From positions 62,001 through 126,000 of the forward strand of contig JAHDFM010000003.1 of the NCBI GenBank assembly GCA_020628165.1: a stretch of 64,000 nucleotides of DNA. Reading direction: 5' to 3'. Both the position numbers and the translations under genes were made by a program. The notes beneath the pieces were generated by a model, which worked only from the letters and a program-made list of their open reading frames with translations, searched no databases and had not been told where the DNA came from. The DNA comes from Bdellovibrionales bacterium. GTDB lineage: Bacteria > Bdellovibrionota > Bdellovibrionia > Bdellovibrionales > UBA1609. The first letter of the stretch is position 1; each line of letters starts with the position of its first letter. Positions 30,564 to 41,201 of this stretch are shown here, one piece after another.

Positions 30564-31209
30564 ACAAAAATCGATCGTGTTGTTGTCTGCGGGTCTTGAT
30601 TCGACCGTGAATTTTTATGAAAGCATTCAAACTTTCAACACTGTCTTAGCCCTTACTTTTGATTACGGTCAACGAGCGGCTCCCAATGAAATTGCTACAG
30701 CAAAAAAAATATGTGAACTATATGGTGTCCATCATCAAGTCATTCAACTGCCATGGTTGCAAGAGGTTTCAAAAAGTTCTTCTTTAACTAATTCTGAAAA
30801 AGAGATTCCGACAGACTCAGTGAACATAACGTCACTGGCAGCTTCCAATGAATCGGCAAAGTCGGTGTGGGTGAGCAATCGCAATGGTTTGTTTTTAAAC
30901 ATTGCAGCTTGCTTTGCTGAGCAGCTTGCCGCCGATAAAATCATCGTAGGCTTTAACAAAGAAGAGGCGGCCACCTTTCCAGATAACTCTGCCGACTTTA
31001 TCACAGCGGCCAATCGGGCTTTGTCTTACTCCACTCAAAACAAAGTACAAGTAGAGTCATTCACCATTGCTATGAATAAGAAACAAATCGTTCAGCATGG
31101 TCGTAGTTTAGGTGCTGACTTTGACTTAATGTGGCCTTGCTATTTTTCCGGAGAAACAATCTGCGGCCAATGTGAGTCCTGCAAACGCTTTCTAGCAGCC
31201 CTAACCTGA
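30556..31209 (+). CDS. queC: 7-cyano-7-deazaguanine synthase
   Basis: VLLSAGLDSTVNF; LTFDYGQRA; VSNRNGLFLNIAACFAE; zinc site CGQCESCKRF; start overlaps the recJ end. Confidence 0.93.
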   Translation: MPKQKSIVLLSAGLDSTVNFYESIQTFNTVLALTFDYGQRAAPNEIATAKKICELYGVHHQVIQLPWLQEVSKSSSLTNSEKEIPTDSVNITSLAASNESAKSVWVSNRNGLFLNIAACFAEQLAADKIIVGFNKEEAATFPDNSADFITAANRALSYSTQNKVQVESFTIAMNKKQIVQHGRSLGADFDLMWPCYFSGETICGQCESCKRFLAALT

Positions 31210-31525
31210 ACGGAATACTATGGTCTTGAGTAAACACCGTTACCCTGAGAAAAGTGCAGTGCTCAGTGCAAACTAAGCCTCACCATCACTCATTAACAAA
31301 CCCATAGAACTACATACAGTAAGCAAGTCATTGATTTCCTTTTGTTTTATATACTTTTGCTGAGGCTTTTTAGTCTTTTTACCAGTCCTAGTGTTTATAT
31401 TATTTATGTATTTACATATTTTCACACTCGGTACATTGCTTATTTGTAGTGTGTTATAAAAGCTTATTATGAAGTAGTAATTCAAGACACTGATTGCTCT
31501 TAAACTTATCTTATGAAGGTAAACT

Positions 31526-32182
31526 ATGTTGCGTGTATTTATATTAATGGTCAGTTTAGTAGGTCACATTGTTCTTGCAGGTGATGATTTTTCACACTTT
31601 CCAAAGCTGAAATGTGATCAAGCAATTAGTTCAAGCCTTGCTCCTCACACAATTTATTTAAGTGGTTATCAAACTGCTTTGGGTGATATTTTACAGCCTT
31701 ATGCAGAGTCTTTCACATTTGACAATGTTAATAGTACATTCGACGAAGAGAAACTAGAAGCTCACACCCAAAGTTACAATAGAATCATTGGATATCTCAA
31801 CTTCATGAAACAACCTATGGGTCTGCAGGAAGAGTTAATCGCCATGTACGACGAGGCTTTAGAGGAAAAGCCAGATTTAACAGATTTTGAAAAATCATTT
31901 GTTCGTCAATATCATGAGGCAATTCTTCACCTTAAGCAGTTAAGTCAAAATATAGATTCAATAATTGGTCAGTTATCTAATTACCACACATTGCTGCATG
32001 GTTATGCGAGTGCGTATATACAGCATGATGGGGATGAAGAATTGATGGCAAGTGATATTGGTGCTGAAAGATATGCTCAAATGATTGCTATCGATAATGA
32101 TATTCCTTTCTACTTATTAGATCAGATAACTCAAGGTAAGTACGATTATGAAAGGTCGCCTTTTATAATCAGTGCTGAATAA
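31526..32182 (+). CDS. Exported hypothetical protein
   Basis: Signal peptide MLRVFILMVSLVGHIVLAGDD. Confidence 0.5.
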   Translation: MLRVFILMVSLVGHIVLAGDDFSHFPKLKCDQAISSSLAPHTIYLSGYQTALGDILQPYAESFTFDNVNSTFDEEKLEAHTQSYNRIIGYLNFMKQPMGLQEELIAMYDEALEEKPDLTDFEKSFVRQYHEAILHLKQLSQNIDSIIGQLSNYHTLLHGYASAYIQHDGDEELMASDIGAERYAQMIAIDNDIPFYLLDQITQGKYDYERSPFIISAE

Positions 32183-32260
32183 AACCGATGTTAATAGATT
32201 TTAAATTTTCAATGAATTGATAGGTCAATGATTTAACTATTGTTATCTTAGGTTATAAGA

Positions 32261-32830
32261 ATGAAGAGTTTATTTGTTAAAAGCAAAATTAAATATGATG
32301 GGTCGCAGTTGCACTCACTTTACTCCTATCTCGAGCATAAAGTTCTGGGCGACTCCATTTTATCTTGGGTGGGGCCATGTGATGTTACTTTTGATCACAT
32401 GGTCGATGGTGAAGACCTTTTACAAAAGGCATCGATCAAAGCAGAGTCGATGCTTCATTTCATTATTGAAGTGTTTGATCTCAATTTGTTTTCTGGTGTT
32501 TGTATGCAGAGACTTTTTGCAGAAAAGCTCATTAGCTACATTCGGCATCAGTCAAAAAACAAAGAGCTTGCAAGTCAGCTAGTTCGCTGCGGTGACGATA
32601 TTTATTGTGGTGATGGAAAGCTTAACATTAGCATCGCCACTGTTAGCCCGAGTTCTGTTATGATTCATTTTGCTGTCAATGTGGACGGGATTGGAGCTCC
32701 TGTAAAAGTGGTGTCTCTTAATGAATTTGGGTTAGAGCCCAAAGAAACAGCTCTCGCATTGATGGAGCTGTTTGTGCAAGAATTTGAACATATGAAAAGG
32801 GCCACTCAGAAAGTGAAGTGGGTTAAGTAA
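32261..32830 (+). CDS. DUF366-like protein
   Basis: GSQLHSLYSYL..GDSILSWVGPCDVTFDHMVDGEDLL..IRSESMLHF-type pattern recalled for DUF366; not searched. Confidence 0.55.
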   Translation: MKSLFVKSKIKYDGSQLHSLYSYLEHKVLGDSILSWVGPCDVTFDHMVDGEDLLQKASIKAESMLHFIIEVFDLNLFSGVCMQRLFAEKLISYIRHQSKNKELASQLVRCGDDIYCGDGKLNISIATVSPSSVMIHFAVNVDGIGAPVKVVSLNEFGLEPKETALALMELFVQEFEHMKRATQKVKWVK

Positions 32831-32843
32831 ATAACTTAATTAT

Positions 32844-33434
32844 TCAAACCGATGTGACTTCTTTCACTTCAGGAATGATTTCTTGAATGCGTGATTCGAT
32901 GCCCATCTTTAACGTCGCCGTTGAGCTTGGGCAGCCATCGCAGGCGCCGGTCATGTTGATTTGTAACAGGCCCGTGCCTTCGTTAAAATTATTGAAAGTC
33001 ACATCGCCTCCGTCCATTGCTACAAAGGGGCGGATTTCTTGATCGAGAAAGTTTTTGATTTTTACAATCAGCTCAGTGTCGCTGTCTTCAATCTTGTGTT
33101 TCATGCCGGAGTGGCTTTCTTGGCTGACGTCCACTTCTTCTGCAAAGATGGGAAGGCCGTCTTCAATATGTTCTTTCAATAGGTTCGCCAAGGGCTCAGC
33201 AATCATGCTCCACTCAACCCAATCTTGTTTGTTGATAGTGACAAAGTTTTCACCAATAAATACTGAATTCACCCATGGGAAGCCAAAAATTTTATTAGCT
33301 AAAGGGGAACGACTGCTTTTGACCGGGTCATCAAAGTTGACGTTTTCATCAGATATTTTCTCATTAAAAATGAACTTGTACGAGTCTGGGTTGGGAGTTG
33401 CTTCTGGAGTGACTGAAATATTTTTATTTTCCAT
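32844..33434 (-). CDS. Nfu/NifU-type Fe-S cluster scaffold
   Basis: TPNPDSYKFIFNE N-terminal Nfu domain; C-terminal FVAMDGGDVTFNNF...GACDGCPSSTATLKMGIE. Confidence 0.93.
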   Translation of the reverse strand: MENKNISVTPEATPNPDSYKFIFNEKISDENVNFDDPVKSSRSPLANKIFGFPWVNSVFIGENFVTINKQDWVEWSMIAEPLANLLKEHIEDGLPIFAEEVDVSQESHSGMKHKIEDSDTELIVKIKNFLDQEIRPFVAMDGGDVTFNNFNEGTGLLQINMTGACDGCPSSTATLKMGIESRIQEIIPEVKEVTSV

Positions 33435-33694
33435 AATTAATTCCTGCTTTGCTAACTTTTAAAGAGCATTATCATTATTATGATTCTGTTGCCAATAGGA
33501 ATTTACTCTGTTTGTTGGTCGTTGGGTGGACCCTTTTGAATTCTGTTAAATGAGCGTTAATTTTATAGTTTTGAGGGGAGAGAAGGTTTGTCACCGCCTG
33601 CGAAATTGGGTATATCTGCTGTTAAATGACGAAAAATATACTGCAGGCAAAGCCTGAGCTAAAGCTTGTAAGTTAACGATATGTTTAGGTTTAT

Positions 33695-34579
33695 ATGACA
33701 CCTCGAGTGAGAGAGATTTTAGAGTGGTACAATGGCGAGCCCTTAGGCGTTGTCACAAACATGGCAAGAATGCTCAATGCTGGTTTTCTAGGGGGTAGTG
33801 GCAAGCTAGCCTTTTTGTCTGAATCGATGGTCTCTCAGCAAGCATCTTTCAAAACATATTCAACCAACAAAAATTATCATGATCCCGTTCAAAGATACAA
33901 ACTTGCCTGTGAGCTTGGAGCCAACGCTTATATTGCACCATTGGGCACTCTTCAGTCTCAAGCGAGAGATTTTGCCGGCGAAGTTCCTCTCATTGTTGAA
34001 ATGAATCAATTGTCAGTAGAAGGACGTTATCAAGAGCTAGTTTCGTTTTCATCAGTTAAGGATACTGGGTGTGTGGCTATACAGCTTAATTTAGATATTT
34101 TTGAATACAAGAATGACTTATCCTTAGTTTCTCAAGTGATTAGTGAAGCCAAGAGCCAAGGCGTGCCCACTCTGGTGCGTGGTGTGTTAGTTAAATCAGA
34201 TGTCATAGCTGGTTTAGATATGTTTGCTGATTTTGCCCACACAGTTTGTGAGCTTGGCGCTCATATCATATCTTTGCCATACCCAGAGTTAGAGTTTTCA
34301 AGTGAGGCCAAGCAAAAACAGTACCGACAGCTACAAGTGAAAGTGAATAAAGATTTCGACCGCATCAAACATTTGGCGGAGAGCGCTTTCAATGGAAAGC
34401 GACTTATTGTGTTTCAATTTCAAGCACACACATCAGTTAATGATCAAAGTCATTGTTGGAAAGAGATTGCCCGCGGTGGTGGATTTGGTACTATGTTGAA
34501 CTCAGAGTTTTGGTATCAATTAGCCGCCGAAGAGGCTTCGGCAAAAGCCAAGGAATTAATGAGTTTATTTAAGTTTTAA
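33695..34579 (+). CDS. Class I fructose-bisphosphate aldolase-like (DhnA/FbaB-like) protein
   Basis: TIM-barrel pattern, AYIAPLGTLQSQARDFAGEVPLIVEMNQLS, ELGAHIISLPYP; assignment by fold impression. Confidence 0.45.
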   Translation: MTPRVREILEWYNGEPLGVVTNMARMLNAGFLGGSGKLAFLSESMVSQQASFKTYSTNKNYHDPVQRYKLACELGANAYIAPLGTLQSQARDFAGEVPLIVEMNQLSVEGRYQELVSFSSVKDTGCVAIQLNLDIFEYKNDLSLVSQVISEAKSQGVPTLVRGVLVKSDVIAGLDMFADFAHTVCELGAHIISLPYPELEFSSEAKQKQYRQLQVKVNKDFDRIKHLAESAFNGKRLIVFQFQAHTSVNDQSHCWKEIARGGGFGTMLNSEFWYQLAAEEASAKAKELMSLFKF

Positions 34580-34596
34580 AACTAAGGATAAAAAAA

Positions 34597-36099
34597 GTGC
34601 AAAGAGAAAACCCCATAAAAGCTGAAAAAAGAAGAAAGCTCCATGAGTTGCGTGAAAAAGGCATCAACCCTTACCCGCACAACTATAAGCCCACACACGT
34701 AGCTTCAGACTTAGACGGTAAGTACGATGATCTGCAAGCCGGTGAGTTGCGCGAAGACGATGTGGTCACCATGGCTGGTCGCCTTATGACCAAGCGAGAT
34801 ATGGGGAAGGCCTCGTTTTTTAATATTCAAGATGAATCGGGCTCCATGCAAATTTACGTGAGACTTGCTGACCTTGAGGAGCAAGATGTGCTTGCCTTTA
34901 AACAGTCTGACATCGGTGATATTGTTGGAGTGACAGGGTATGTGTTTAAAACTAAAAAAGGCCAACTCTCTATTCGCATCAATAAATACTGCATGCTTTG
35001 TAAAACTCTAGAACCACTTCCTGAAAAGTATCACGGCATTGCCGACGTTGAAATTAAGTACCGTTATCGTCACTTGGATTTAATTATGGACCCTGTGGCC
35101 AGAGAGACTTTTAAAAAACGCTCGCAAATCATTAAAGAGGTTCGAGCTTATCTTGACGGTAAAGGGTTTTTAGAAGTGGAAACTCCAGTTCTTCAGCCTA
35201 TTTATGGTGGAGCTTCGGCGTATCCTTTTTCAACTCATCACCGCGCCTTAGACATGAAGTTGTTTTTAAAGATCAGTCCAGAGTTGTACTTAAAAAGACT
35301 GATCGTCGGTGGTTTTAACAAAGTTTATGAAATTGGTAAGAACTTTCGCAACGAAGGTATAGATCGCTCTCACAATCCAGAGTTCACCATGCTTGAGTAT
35401 TACGAAGCTTACACAGATTACAACGATCAGATGGAGCAGTTTGAAGACATCATAGCAACCGTTGCTGAAAAAGTGACGGGCTCTATGAAGGTGATGTACC
35501 AAGGCAAAGAGATTGATTTTTCACCACCTTGGCGCAGGCTTTCAGTTGTTGATGGCGTCAAACAGTATGCCGGCTTCGACCCTGATGAGTGTAGTGATGC
35601 TCAGCTTTTCGAAAAAATCAAATCTTTTGGTTCAGATATGGAAAAACCAAGCTCGCGTGGCGAGATGATCATGGAAGCTTTTGAACTCAAAGCAGAGCCT
35701 GAAATTTTTCAACCAACATTTATCATTGATCATCCTGTCGAGATCTCTCCGCTCACGAAAGAGCACCGAACCACCTCAGGTTTAGTAGAGCGCTTTGAAC
35801 CATTTTGTGCTGGTATGGAAATCGGCAACGCCTACACTGAGCTCAATGACCCAGAAGAGCAGCGCCGTCGTTTACAAGCACAAGATGAAAAGCGTGTTGT
35901 CGATGAAGAAGCTCAGCCAATGGATGAAGACTTCATGCACGCCATTGAAGTGGGAATGCCTCCAACAGGTGGCGTTGGTATTGGTTTAGAAAGAATTGTC
36001 ATGCTTTTGACAGACCAACCAAGCATTCGTGATATTTTATTTTTCCCGACAATGAAGCATAAAAATCAATTTTCGCAAGGCAAAGACAACGAGGAGTGA
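34597..36099 (+). CDS. lysS: Lysyl-tRNA synthetase, class II
   Basis: KRRKLHELREKGINPYPHNY; FRNEGIDRSHNPEFTMLEYYEAY; GGVGIGLERIVMLLTDQPSIRDILFFP. Confidence 0.97.
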   Translation: MQRENPIKAEKRRKLHELREKGINPYPHNYKPTHVASDLDGKYDDLQAGELREDDVVTMAGRLMTKRDMGKASFFNIQDESGSMQIYVRLADLEEQDVLAFKQSDIGDIVGVTGYVFKTKKGQLSIRINKYCMLCKTLEPLPEKYHGIADVEIKYRYRHLDLIMDPVARETFKKRSQIIKEVRAYLDGKGFLEVETPVLQPIYGGASAYPFSTHHRALDMKLFLKISPELYLKRLIVGGFNKVYEIGKNFRNEGIDRSHNPEFTMLEYYEAYTDYNDQMEQFEDIIATVAEKVTGSMKVMYQGKEIDFSPPWRRLSVVDGVKQYAGFDPDECSDAQLFEKIKSFGSDMEKPSSRGEMIMEAFELKAEPEIFQPTFIIDHPVEISPLTKEHRTTSGLVERFEPFCAGMEIGNAYTELNDPEEQRRRLQAQDEKRVVDEEAQPMDEDFMHAIEVGMPPTGGVGIGLERIVMLLTDQPSIRDILFFPTMKHKNQFSQGKDNEE

Positions 36100-36106
36100 A
36101 AGTCGT

Positions 36107-36982
36107 TTGAGGTCGTTTGTTAAGTTTTCAGTTTTAATATGTGTGACGCTTTTGTTGGCAAGTTGTCAGCAAGCAACAAAAGTGAGTGATGTCTCCAATT
36201 CACGCTATGAATTTTTAATAAAAAAGCTTGATGAGCCCATTTTGCTGGGTGAAAAGACGGTGATCTTCGATAGTCGCCCCAAGTTTCAGTATTTAATGTA
36301 CTCTTTGCCGGGCGCTATCCATTTAACGTGGGAGCAGCTTCTTTCCGATCCGAGCATCGACAATTCTGTAGTTAAAGGCGATAAAGCTTTTTACTCGGCT
36401 CGTCGTTTAGCTCGTTTAGGGGTAAATCCAAAGAGCGAAGTCATCATTGTTGGGTCAGAAGAACGCGGTCAAGCTAGAGCCGGTCGGTTGGCTTGGTCAT
36501 TGCTCACGATGGGATTTAACAATATACAAGTGACTTCCATCGAGAGCGTTAAAAAGTCATTAACGCCATTTAATGAACGCAAACATAAATCCATACCTAT
36601 TTGGAAACCCACTGATCGCACCATCCTTGAAATTTCAACGGATGAGTTCATCAATGCCATACGCAATTCAGAGGAAAATTTATTAGTCTTAGATGTGCGC
36701 TCAGACAAAGAAATGCAGAAAGTCAATTTGAAGGGGTTAAAAAAGAATTTAGCGAAATTCAAAAGCGTTTATATTCCTTGGGTTCATTTTTACAATGAAA
36801 AGGGTCGCCCCAACAAAAAGTTTTTACGTCAGCTGAATGCAAATGGCGTGACAACAGATCAAAATATCATTGTGATTAGCAATGAAGGCATTCGTTCGGC
36901 CTCTGTCACATATGCCCTATTAGCTCTAGGTTTTCCTAGCGTTAGAAATTTATCGGCCGGTTATAAGTCGTTGTACAAATAG
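36107..36982 (+). CDS. Lipoprotein with two rhodanese-like domains lacking the catalytic Cys
   Basis: Lipobox LLLASC; two rhodanese-like domains; active-site loops read VGSEERGQARAGR and ISNEGIRSA. Confidence 0.7.
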   Translation: MRSFVKFSVLICVTLLLASCQQATKVSDVSNSRYEFLIKKLDEPILLGEKTVIFDSRPKFQYLMYSLPGAIHLTWEQLLSDPSIDNSVVKGDKAFYSARRLARLGVNPKSEVIIVGSEERGQARAGRLAWSLLTMGFNNIQVTSIESVKKSLTPFNERKHKSIPIWKPTDRTILEISTDEFINAIRNSEENLLVLDVRSDKEMQKVNLKGLKKNLAKFKSVYIPWVHFYNEKGRPNKKFLRQLNANGVTTDQNIIVISNEGIRSASVTYALLALGFPSVRNLSAGYKSLYK

Positions 36983-37001
36983 TAGAAAAGGAGAATTTAT
37001 T

Positions 37002-37658
37002 ATGCGTATTCTGGGTTTGTTAATTCTTTGTTTAGCGTTATCAAGTTGCACTAAGAAAAAAGTCCCTCAAGTTGAAGACACCAATAAGAACAAAAAAGTG
37101 ATGGACTTCAGTTCACAAGAAAACTGCATGTATGACATTGACCGCGAGTCAGTAAAACTCACTTGGACCGGCTATAAGTTCACTAGTAAAGAGCCTGTGA
37201 GCGGTACTTTTGAGGATATCATGTGGACCATTCAGCCGGGTAAAAACGCAAATGCATTGATGGCCAATTTGAAATTTCAAATTAAAACTAAATCCATTGA
37301 TTCAGGTATGCGAATTCGCGACAAGCGACTTTACAAATACTTATTTCAAAAAATGAAAAATCCTGAGTTCATCGAGGGCTACGGCATCAGTTTTGATGAA
37401 ACTAAAAACCAAGCTCTCATTGAGCTGAATATGAATGAAACAAGAACTCCCGCTGTATTTACAACCAAAATATTTGACGATTGGACCTTTGAGTTAGTCG
37501 GTGTTATCGATATGTTGAAGCATTATAAGATGAATGAAGCTGTAGAAAGTATATCTAAGAAGTGTGAAAAGTTGCACACAGGCGAAGACGGCGTTGCCAA
37601 AACTTGGACCGAAGTAGGCCTCAAACTCACAGGCAAAATGCTCAAAAATTGTAATTAG
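37002..37658 (+). CDS. YceI-like lipoprotein
   Basis: Lipobox ALSSC; YDIDRESVKLTWTGYKFTSKEPVSGTF lipocalin-like YceI start. Confidence 0.65.
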   Translation: MRILGLLILCLALSSCTKKKVPQVEDTNKNKKVMDFSSQENCMYDIDRESVKLTWTGYKFTSKEPVSGTFEDIMWTIQPGKNANALMANLKFQIKTKSIDSGMRIRDKRLYKYLFQKMKNPEFIEGYGISFDETKNQALIELNMNETRTPAVFTTKIFDDWTFELVGVIDMLKHYKMNEAVESISKKCEKLHTGEDGVAKTWTEVGLKLTGKMLKNCN

Positions 37659-37672
37659 TTATAATTTTGTAA

Positions 37673-37717
37673 AACTGTTGCAGCTAATAGTTGTAAAGAT
37701 AATTTGCTGCAACAGTT
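37673..37717. terminator. 12-bp inverted repeat between convergent genes, possible bidirectional terminator
   Basis: aactgttgcagc (37673-37684) / gctgcaacagtt (37706-37717), 21-nt loop. Confidence 0.5.
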
Positions 37718-37725
37718 ATTAGTGT

Positions 37726-38898
37726 TTAATTTTCACATTCAATTGTTGCTTTATAATTTTTAGCTTTAATGGTTTTATCTGTAATTTTGATAATACTTTT
37801 TATATGTTGAAACGATTCTGTTTCGACTGATATGCCGTTCAGTTTTAGCGACGTTACATTTAAACACAAGCCGGGAATTTTAAAAATAATATCATTCGAT
37901 TTTCCAACTTGTTCAATCATGCTCTGAATGGCTTGAGTCCAATTCGAGTTAACAATATTAGTGGCTATGCCTCCAGTGCTTTTTATAAAGTCTAAGTAAT
38001 GAAAGCCGTGAAGACCTTCATTTGTCATCTCTTTAACTTCATCGAAAGTGTTTTTAAGGTCCCCAACGACATTGAGGTTCTTTAGAAGTGGATTGTTTTT
38101 TTCTGGCAGAGGAACGATGCCATTAAACTTTATGCCTGAGATGTTTTCATTATTACTAAGAAGTGATTGTTTTAACTCATTTACAGTTAATGGTGTTGTG
38201 TATGCGTTGTTTCTTCCGTAATAATTTGCGCCTGGATCGTGTGTATCTGAAACAAATATAATATTTACTAAAGCGCCATCTCTGAATAATTTTTGTTCTT
38301 CAGAGTTGTATTTTTTTATTAGTTGGTGCAAAGACACAGTCCCTGCCTCAACTCCAGTTGGAAATAGTGTAATTTGTGAATTGGCAAGTAAGCAGTTAAC
38401 ACCGTAAGAGTTTTTAGATGTCGGTTGAAACCACTCACTACATCCTGGTTGAGTGAAGTTGCTTTTGTACTTTATTTCAGTTTCGGAGTTATAATAAAAG
38501 TCCATAATAGTTGAATGACTCACCAGCTTCATAAAGCCGGGAAAATCACTGACTTGAGTTCTAGGAACGAATTGGGTATTAAAGTCAATCTCGTTATTTT
38601 TAACTTGAGCTGGAGCCATGTTGGTGATTGCCATCCTTGTGTTTTTTGGATAGTTAGCTTTGCTCGCACTGTCAAAACCATCCATAATTTTACTAAGAAC
38701 CCGTTTCATAGAAATGGATTCATCAAGAACAAATAATATGTCAACATCTTCAAAGCTTTTCTCAGGGCTGTAATTAACAGTGTATGAAGGGTTTAGGTTT
38801 TTTTTTGAGTTATTATCTAATGATTCATCGAATTTTACCTGTGAACAATTTTGAAATAAAATGATCGTCAATATTAATATAAAAATTGAGTTAAACAT
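37726..38898 (-). CDS. von Willebrand factor A-like lipoprotein
   Basis: Signal plus LFQNCSQV; VDILFVLDESISM (DxSxS MIDAS). Confidence 0.8.
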   Translation of the reverse strand: MFNSIFILILTIILFQNCSQVKFDESLDNNSKKNLNPSYTVNYSPEKSFEDVDILFVLDESISMKRVLSKIMDGFDSASKANYPKNTRMAITNMAPAQVKNNEIDFNTQFVPRTQVSDFPGFMKLVSHSTIMDFYYNSETEIKYKSNFTQPGCSEWFQPTSKNSYGVNCLLANSQITLFPTGVEAGTVSLHQLIKKYNSEEQKLFRDGALVNIIFVSDTHDPGANYYGRNNAYTTPLTVNELKQSLLSNNENISGIKFNGIVPLPEKNNPLLKNLNVVGDLKNTFDEVKEMTNEGLHGFHYLDFIKSTGGIATNIVNSNWTQAIQSMIEQVGKSNDIIFKIPGLCLNVTSLKLNGISVETESFQHIKSIIKITDKTIKAKNYKATIECEN

Positions 38899-39204
38899 AC
38901 AAAGTTCTCCTTTTGTCTTTTTTCATATTAAGAATTTAAACGATTATTAAGAACTGACAGATCTGTCGCGAACCCAATGAAATTGAACTAAACCTATAAC
39001 AAAAGGCGTTTTTTTGTATGTATAGCAATTAAAAGCTATAAGTTATAGGTATGTATCGAAGTGAAAATGTGTTTTACAGTGAGAAAAAAATAATACTATT
39101 TAATATTTTTTTGATTTAAAATGAACGAGTTTTTTGTATGAGTCGCTTTAGAAGCAAATCTTTGTAATTGTGTTGTAAATAATAGCAATTGTTTTAAAAC
39201 AAAA

Positions 39205-40146
39205 CTATGCAGCTGATTTGAGCTTAAACAAGACAGAATACATAGCCTCGAGGAAGTCTTCGTCGTACTTTCCCTTTAATTTGTTTTTCATAAAATTCAA
39301 GGCTTCTTCAGGGGTCTTGGGAACGTTATAAGTTCGTTGTGTCGTCAACGCATCGTAAGTGTCTGTGATGGCAATGATGCGCGCAAAGGGGTGAATCTCA
39401 CTGCCAGGTAATTTTTGTGGGTAGCCAGTGCCCATCATGTTTTCGTGGTGCTCAAAGGCACAAGCTTTGATGGCATTGGAAACATTGTGGTCATTTAATA
39501 TTTTTAAACCGTAGAGAGGATGTTTGCGCATTTGCATCCACTCCATATCGTCAAGAGGCCCTGCCTTAGTGATGATATCAACATGCACTTGTCGTTTACC
39601 AATATCGTGAACGAGAGCCCCTTCTCCAAGCTCTTGCAGGTCCTTACCAGAGTAGCCTATGATCTTACCTAAGCCGAGACTATAAATACTCACATCCAGT
39701 GAGTGGTTGTAAGTGTAAAAGTCATGACTGGAAAGTTTAATGAGTTGGGTGAGTGCCGCGGGGTCAGTGTCCATAAAGTGCATGAACTCTTGGATGACTT
39801 GGTTGGAGCAATCAAGAGCGTCTTCCACCTCTGGGCTCTCGAAAAGTTCCTCGATGAGTGACTTGGAACTTTCCCTTAGTAAAAATGCTTTTTCATTGGT
39901 TGAAATATCCGGAGAAGACATCTTGTTATGGATGAATTCTTTGTACTTTTTTTTCTGAGCCATTGGGATGAGCACAGAGTTGTTGAGTCTGGTTTTGAAT
40001 TTAGCAATTTTCTCTTCACTCAACGAATCACCAGCTTTCAAGTAATGAATTTGTTTTTCGTTGATAGTTAAAAAGAGATCAAATGGAATTTCTTCATCGG
40101 CGTTGAATGAGCCAATTTGAATTTTAAAATATTCAAGATTAGACAT
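39205..40146 (-). CDS. HD-GYP domain phosphodiesterase
   Basis: LVHDIGKRQVHVDIITKAGPLDDMEWMQMRKHPLYGLKIL; FEHHENMMGTGYPQKLPG; IIAITDTYDALTTQRTY. Confidence 0.93.
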   Translation of the reverse strand: MSNLEYFKIQIGSFNADEEIPFDLFLTINEKQIHYLKAGDSLSEEKIAKFKTRLNNSVLIPMAQKKKYKEFIHNKMSSPDISTNEKAFLLRESSKSLIEELFESPEVEDALDCSNQVIQEFMHFMDTDPAALTQLIKLSSHDFYTYNHSLDVSIYSLGLGKIIGYSGKDLQELGEGALVHDIGKRQVHVDIITKAGPLDDMEWMQMRKHPLYGLKILNDHNVSNAIKACAFEHHENMMGTGYPQKLPGSEIHPFARIIAITDTYDALTTQRTYNVPKTPEEALNFMKNKLKGKYDEDFLEAMYSVLFKLKSAA

Positions 40147-40331
40147 ATTAATATCTTACAGCAGTGGAAAGCAAAGTCCACGTGTATGTCTTGTTTTAAA
40201 ACAAAATTGTTCAAGCTAACGTGAAATTTTACACAAACCAAACCAAGGTCTATGGACCTTGATTGTGCGCTCACTCTACTTAAGAATTATATAGTGAAGA
40301 CTGAATCATTAAAAAAAGAGGCTGGTGAGTT

Positions 40332-41015
40332 ATGAATGGGCTAAGTGAAATAGTTAGAAATGGAGTTTTGATAATATGTGTTTTTGTTATGTTCAGTATG
40401 AACGAAAGCTTCGCGCAAAAAATTCAATTAGAGAGACCATCGATAAATCGCTTAACTCGTCCAATCACTTTGTTTGCAAATTACAGTTATTTTGAATTGT
40501 GGATCCCTAATAAATACGGGGCTAGCCTTGCTTTAAACACAAGAAACAATGTCACTTGGGAACTAGAGTACTTGACTGGCAGCATTGGCATTGATTGGTC
40601 GTTTTTAGATATTGGTAAGTTTGAAGAAAAAAAGATATCTTTAATTCGGAGAAAGTTCAAAAGCACAAGTTCGTTCAATTACTTCATTGGTTTGACCTAC
40701 TCAGAAGTTGGAATAAAAATTGGTAATGAGATTATTAATCGCATTGTCGCTTTTGATGGGACAGATAGCATGGAGCTATCGCGATTGAATGTGACCCTTG
40801 GTTTAGGCAATCGTTGGGCAAGGAAAAATGGCTTGGTGTTTTCATTTGATTGGGTTGGCCTCAATATCCCTGTTTATAACTTTGATGTAAATAAAGATTT
40901 TATCTACCAAACTCTTGATCCAGAAGATGCTGACAATGTCGATAAAACTTTGAAGTACTTGCAGAACATCCCGGGGCTGATGCTATTGAAATTTCAATTA
41001 GGTTACAGTTTTTGA
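40332..41015 (+). CDS. Exported hypothetical (outer-membrane-like) protein
   Basis: Signal peptide and alternating beta-strand-like pattern ending LLKFQLGYSF. Confidence 0.5.
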   Translation: MNGLSEIVRNGVLIICVFVMFSMNESFAQKIQLERPSINRLTRPITLFANYSYFELWIPNKYGASLALNTRNNVTWELEYLTGSIGIDWSFLDIGKFEEKKISLIRRKFKSTSSFNYFIGLTYSEVGIKIGNEIINRIVAFDGTDSMELSRLNVTLGLGNRWARKNGLVFSFDWVGLNIPVYNFDVNKDFIYQTLDPEDADNVDKTLKYLQNIPGLMLLKFQLGYSF

Positions 41016-41201
41016 GGCTAGAAAATAACTTGCACAAACCTCTATTTCGAAACCGAAGACTTAAACTAATTCGTGTTTTTTAGTATCTCGGTAGAAATAA
41101 AATTTCTATTGGCAACTAAAATTGGAATATATGTAAGGTTCCTTTGTTTTAATAGGGGCAATTCTTGACCCTGCAACAGAAATTCGGTTTATTGAAGTGG
41201 T

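Noticed and set aside
31273-31485. 70-aa minus-strand ORF between queC and the next gene
   Set aside because: No recognisable motif, lysine-rich low-complexity translation, no supporting RBS; left as intergenic.
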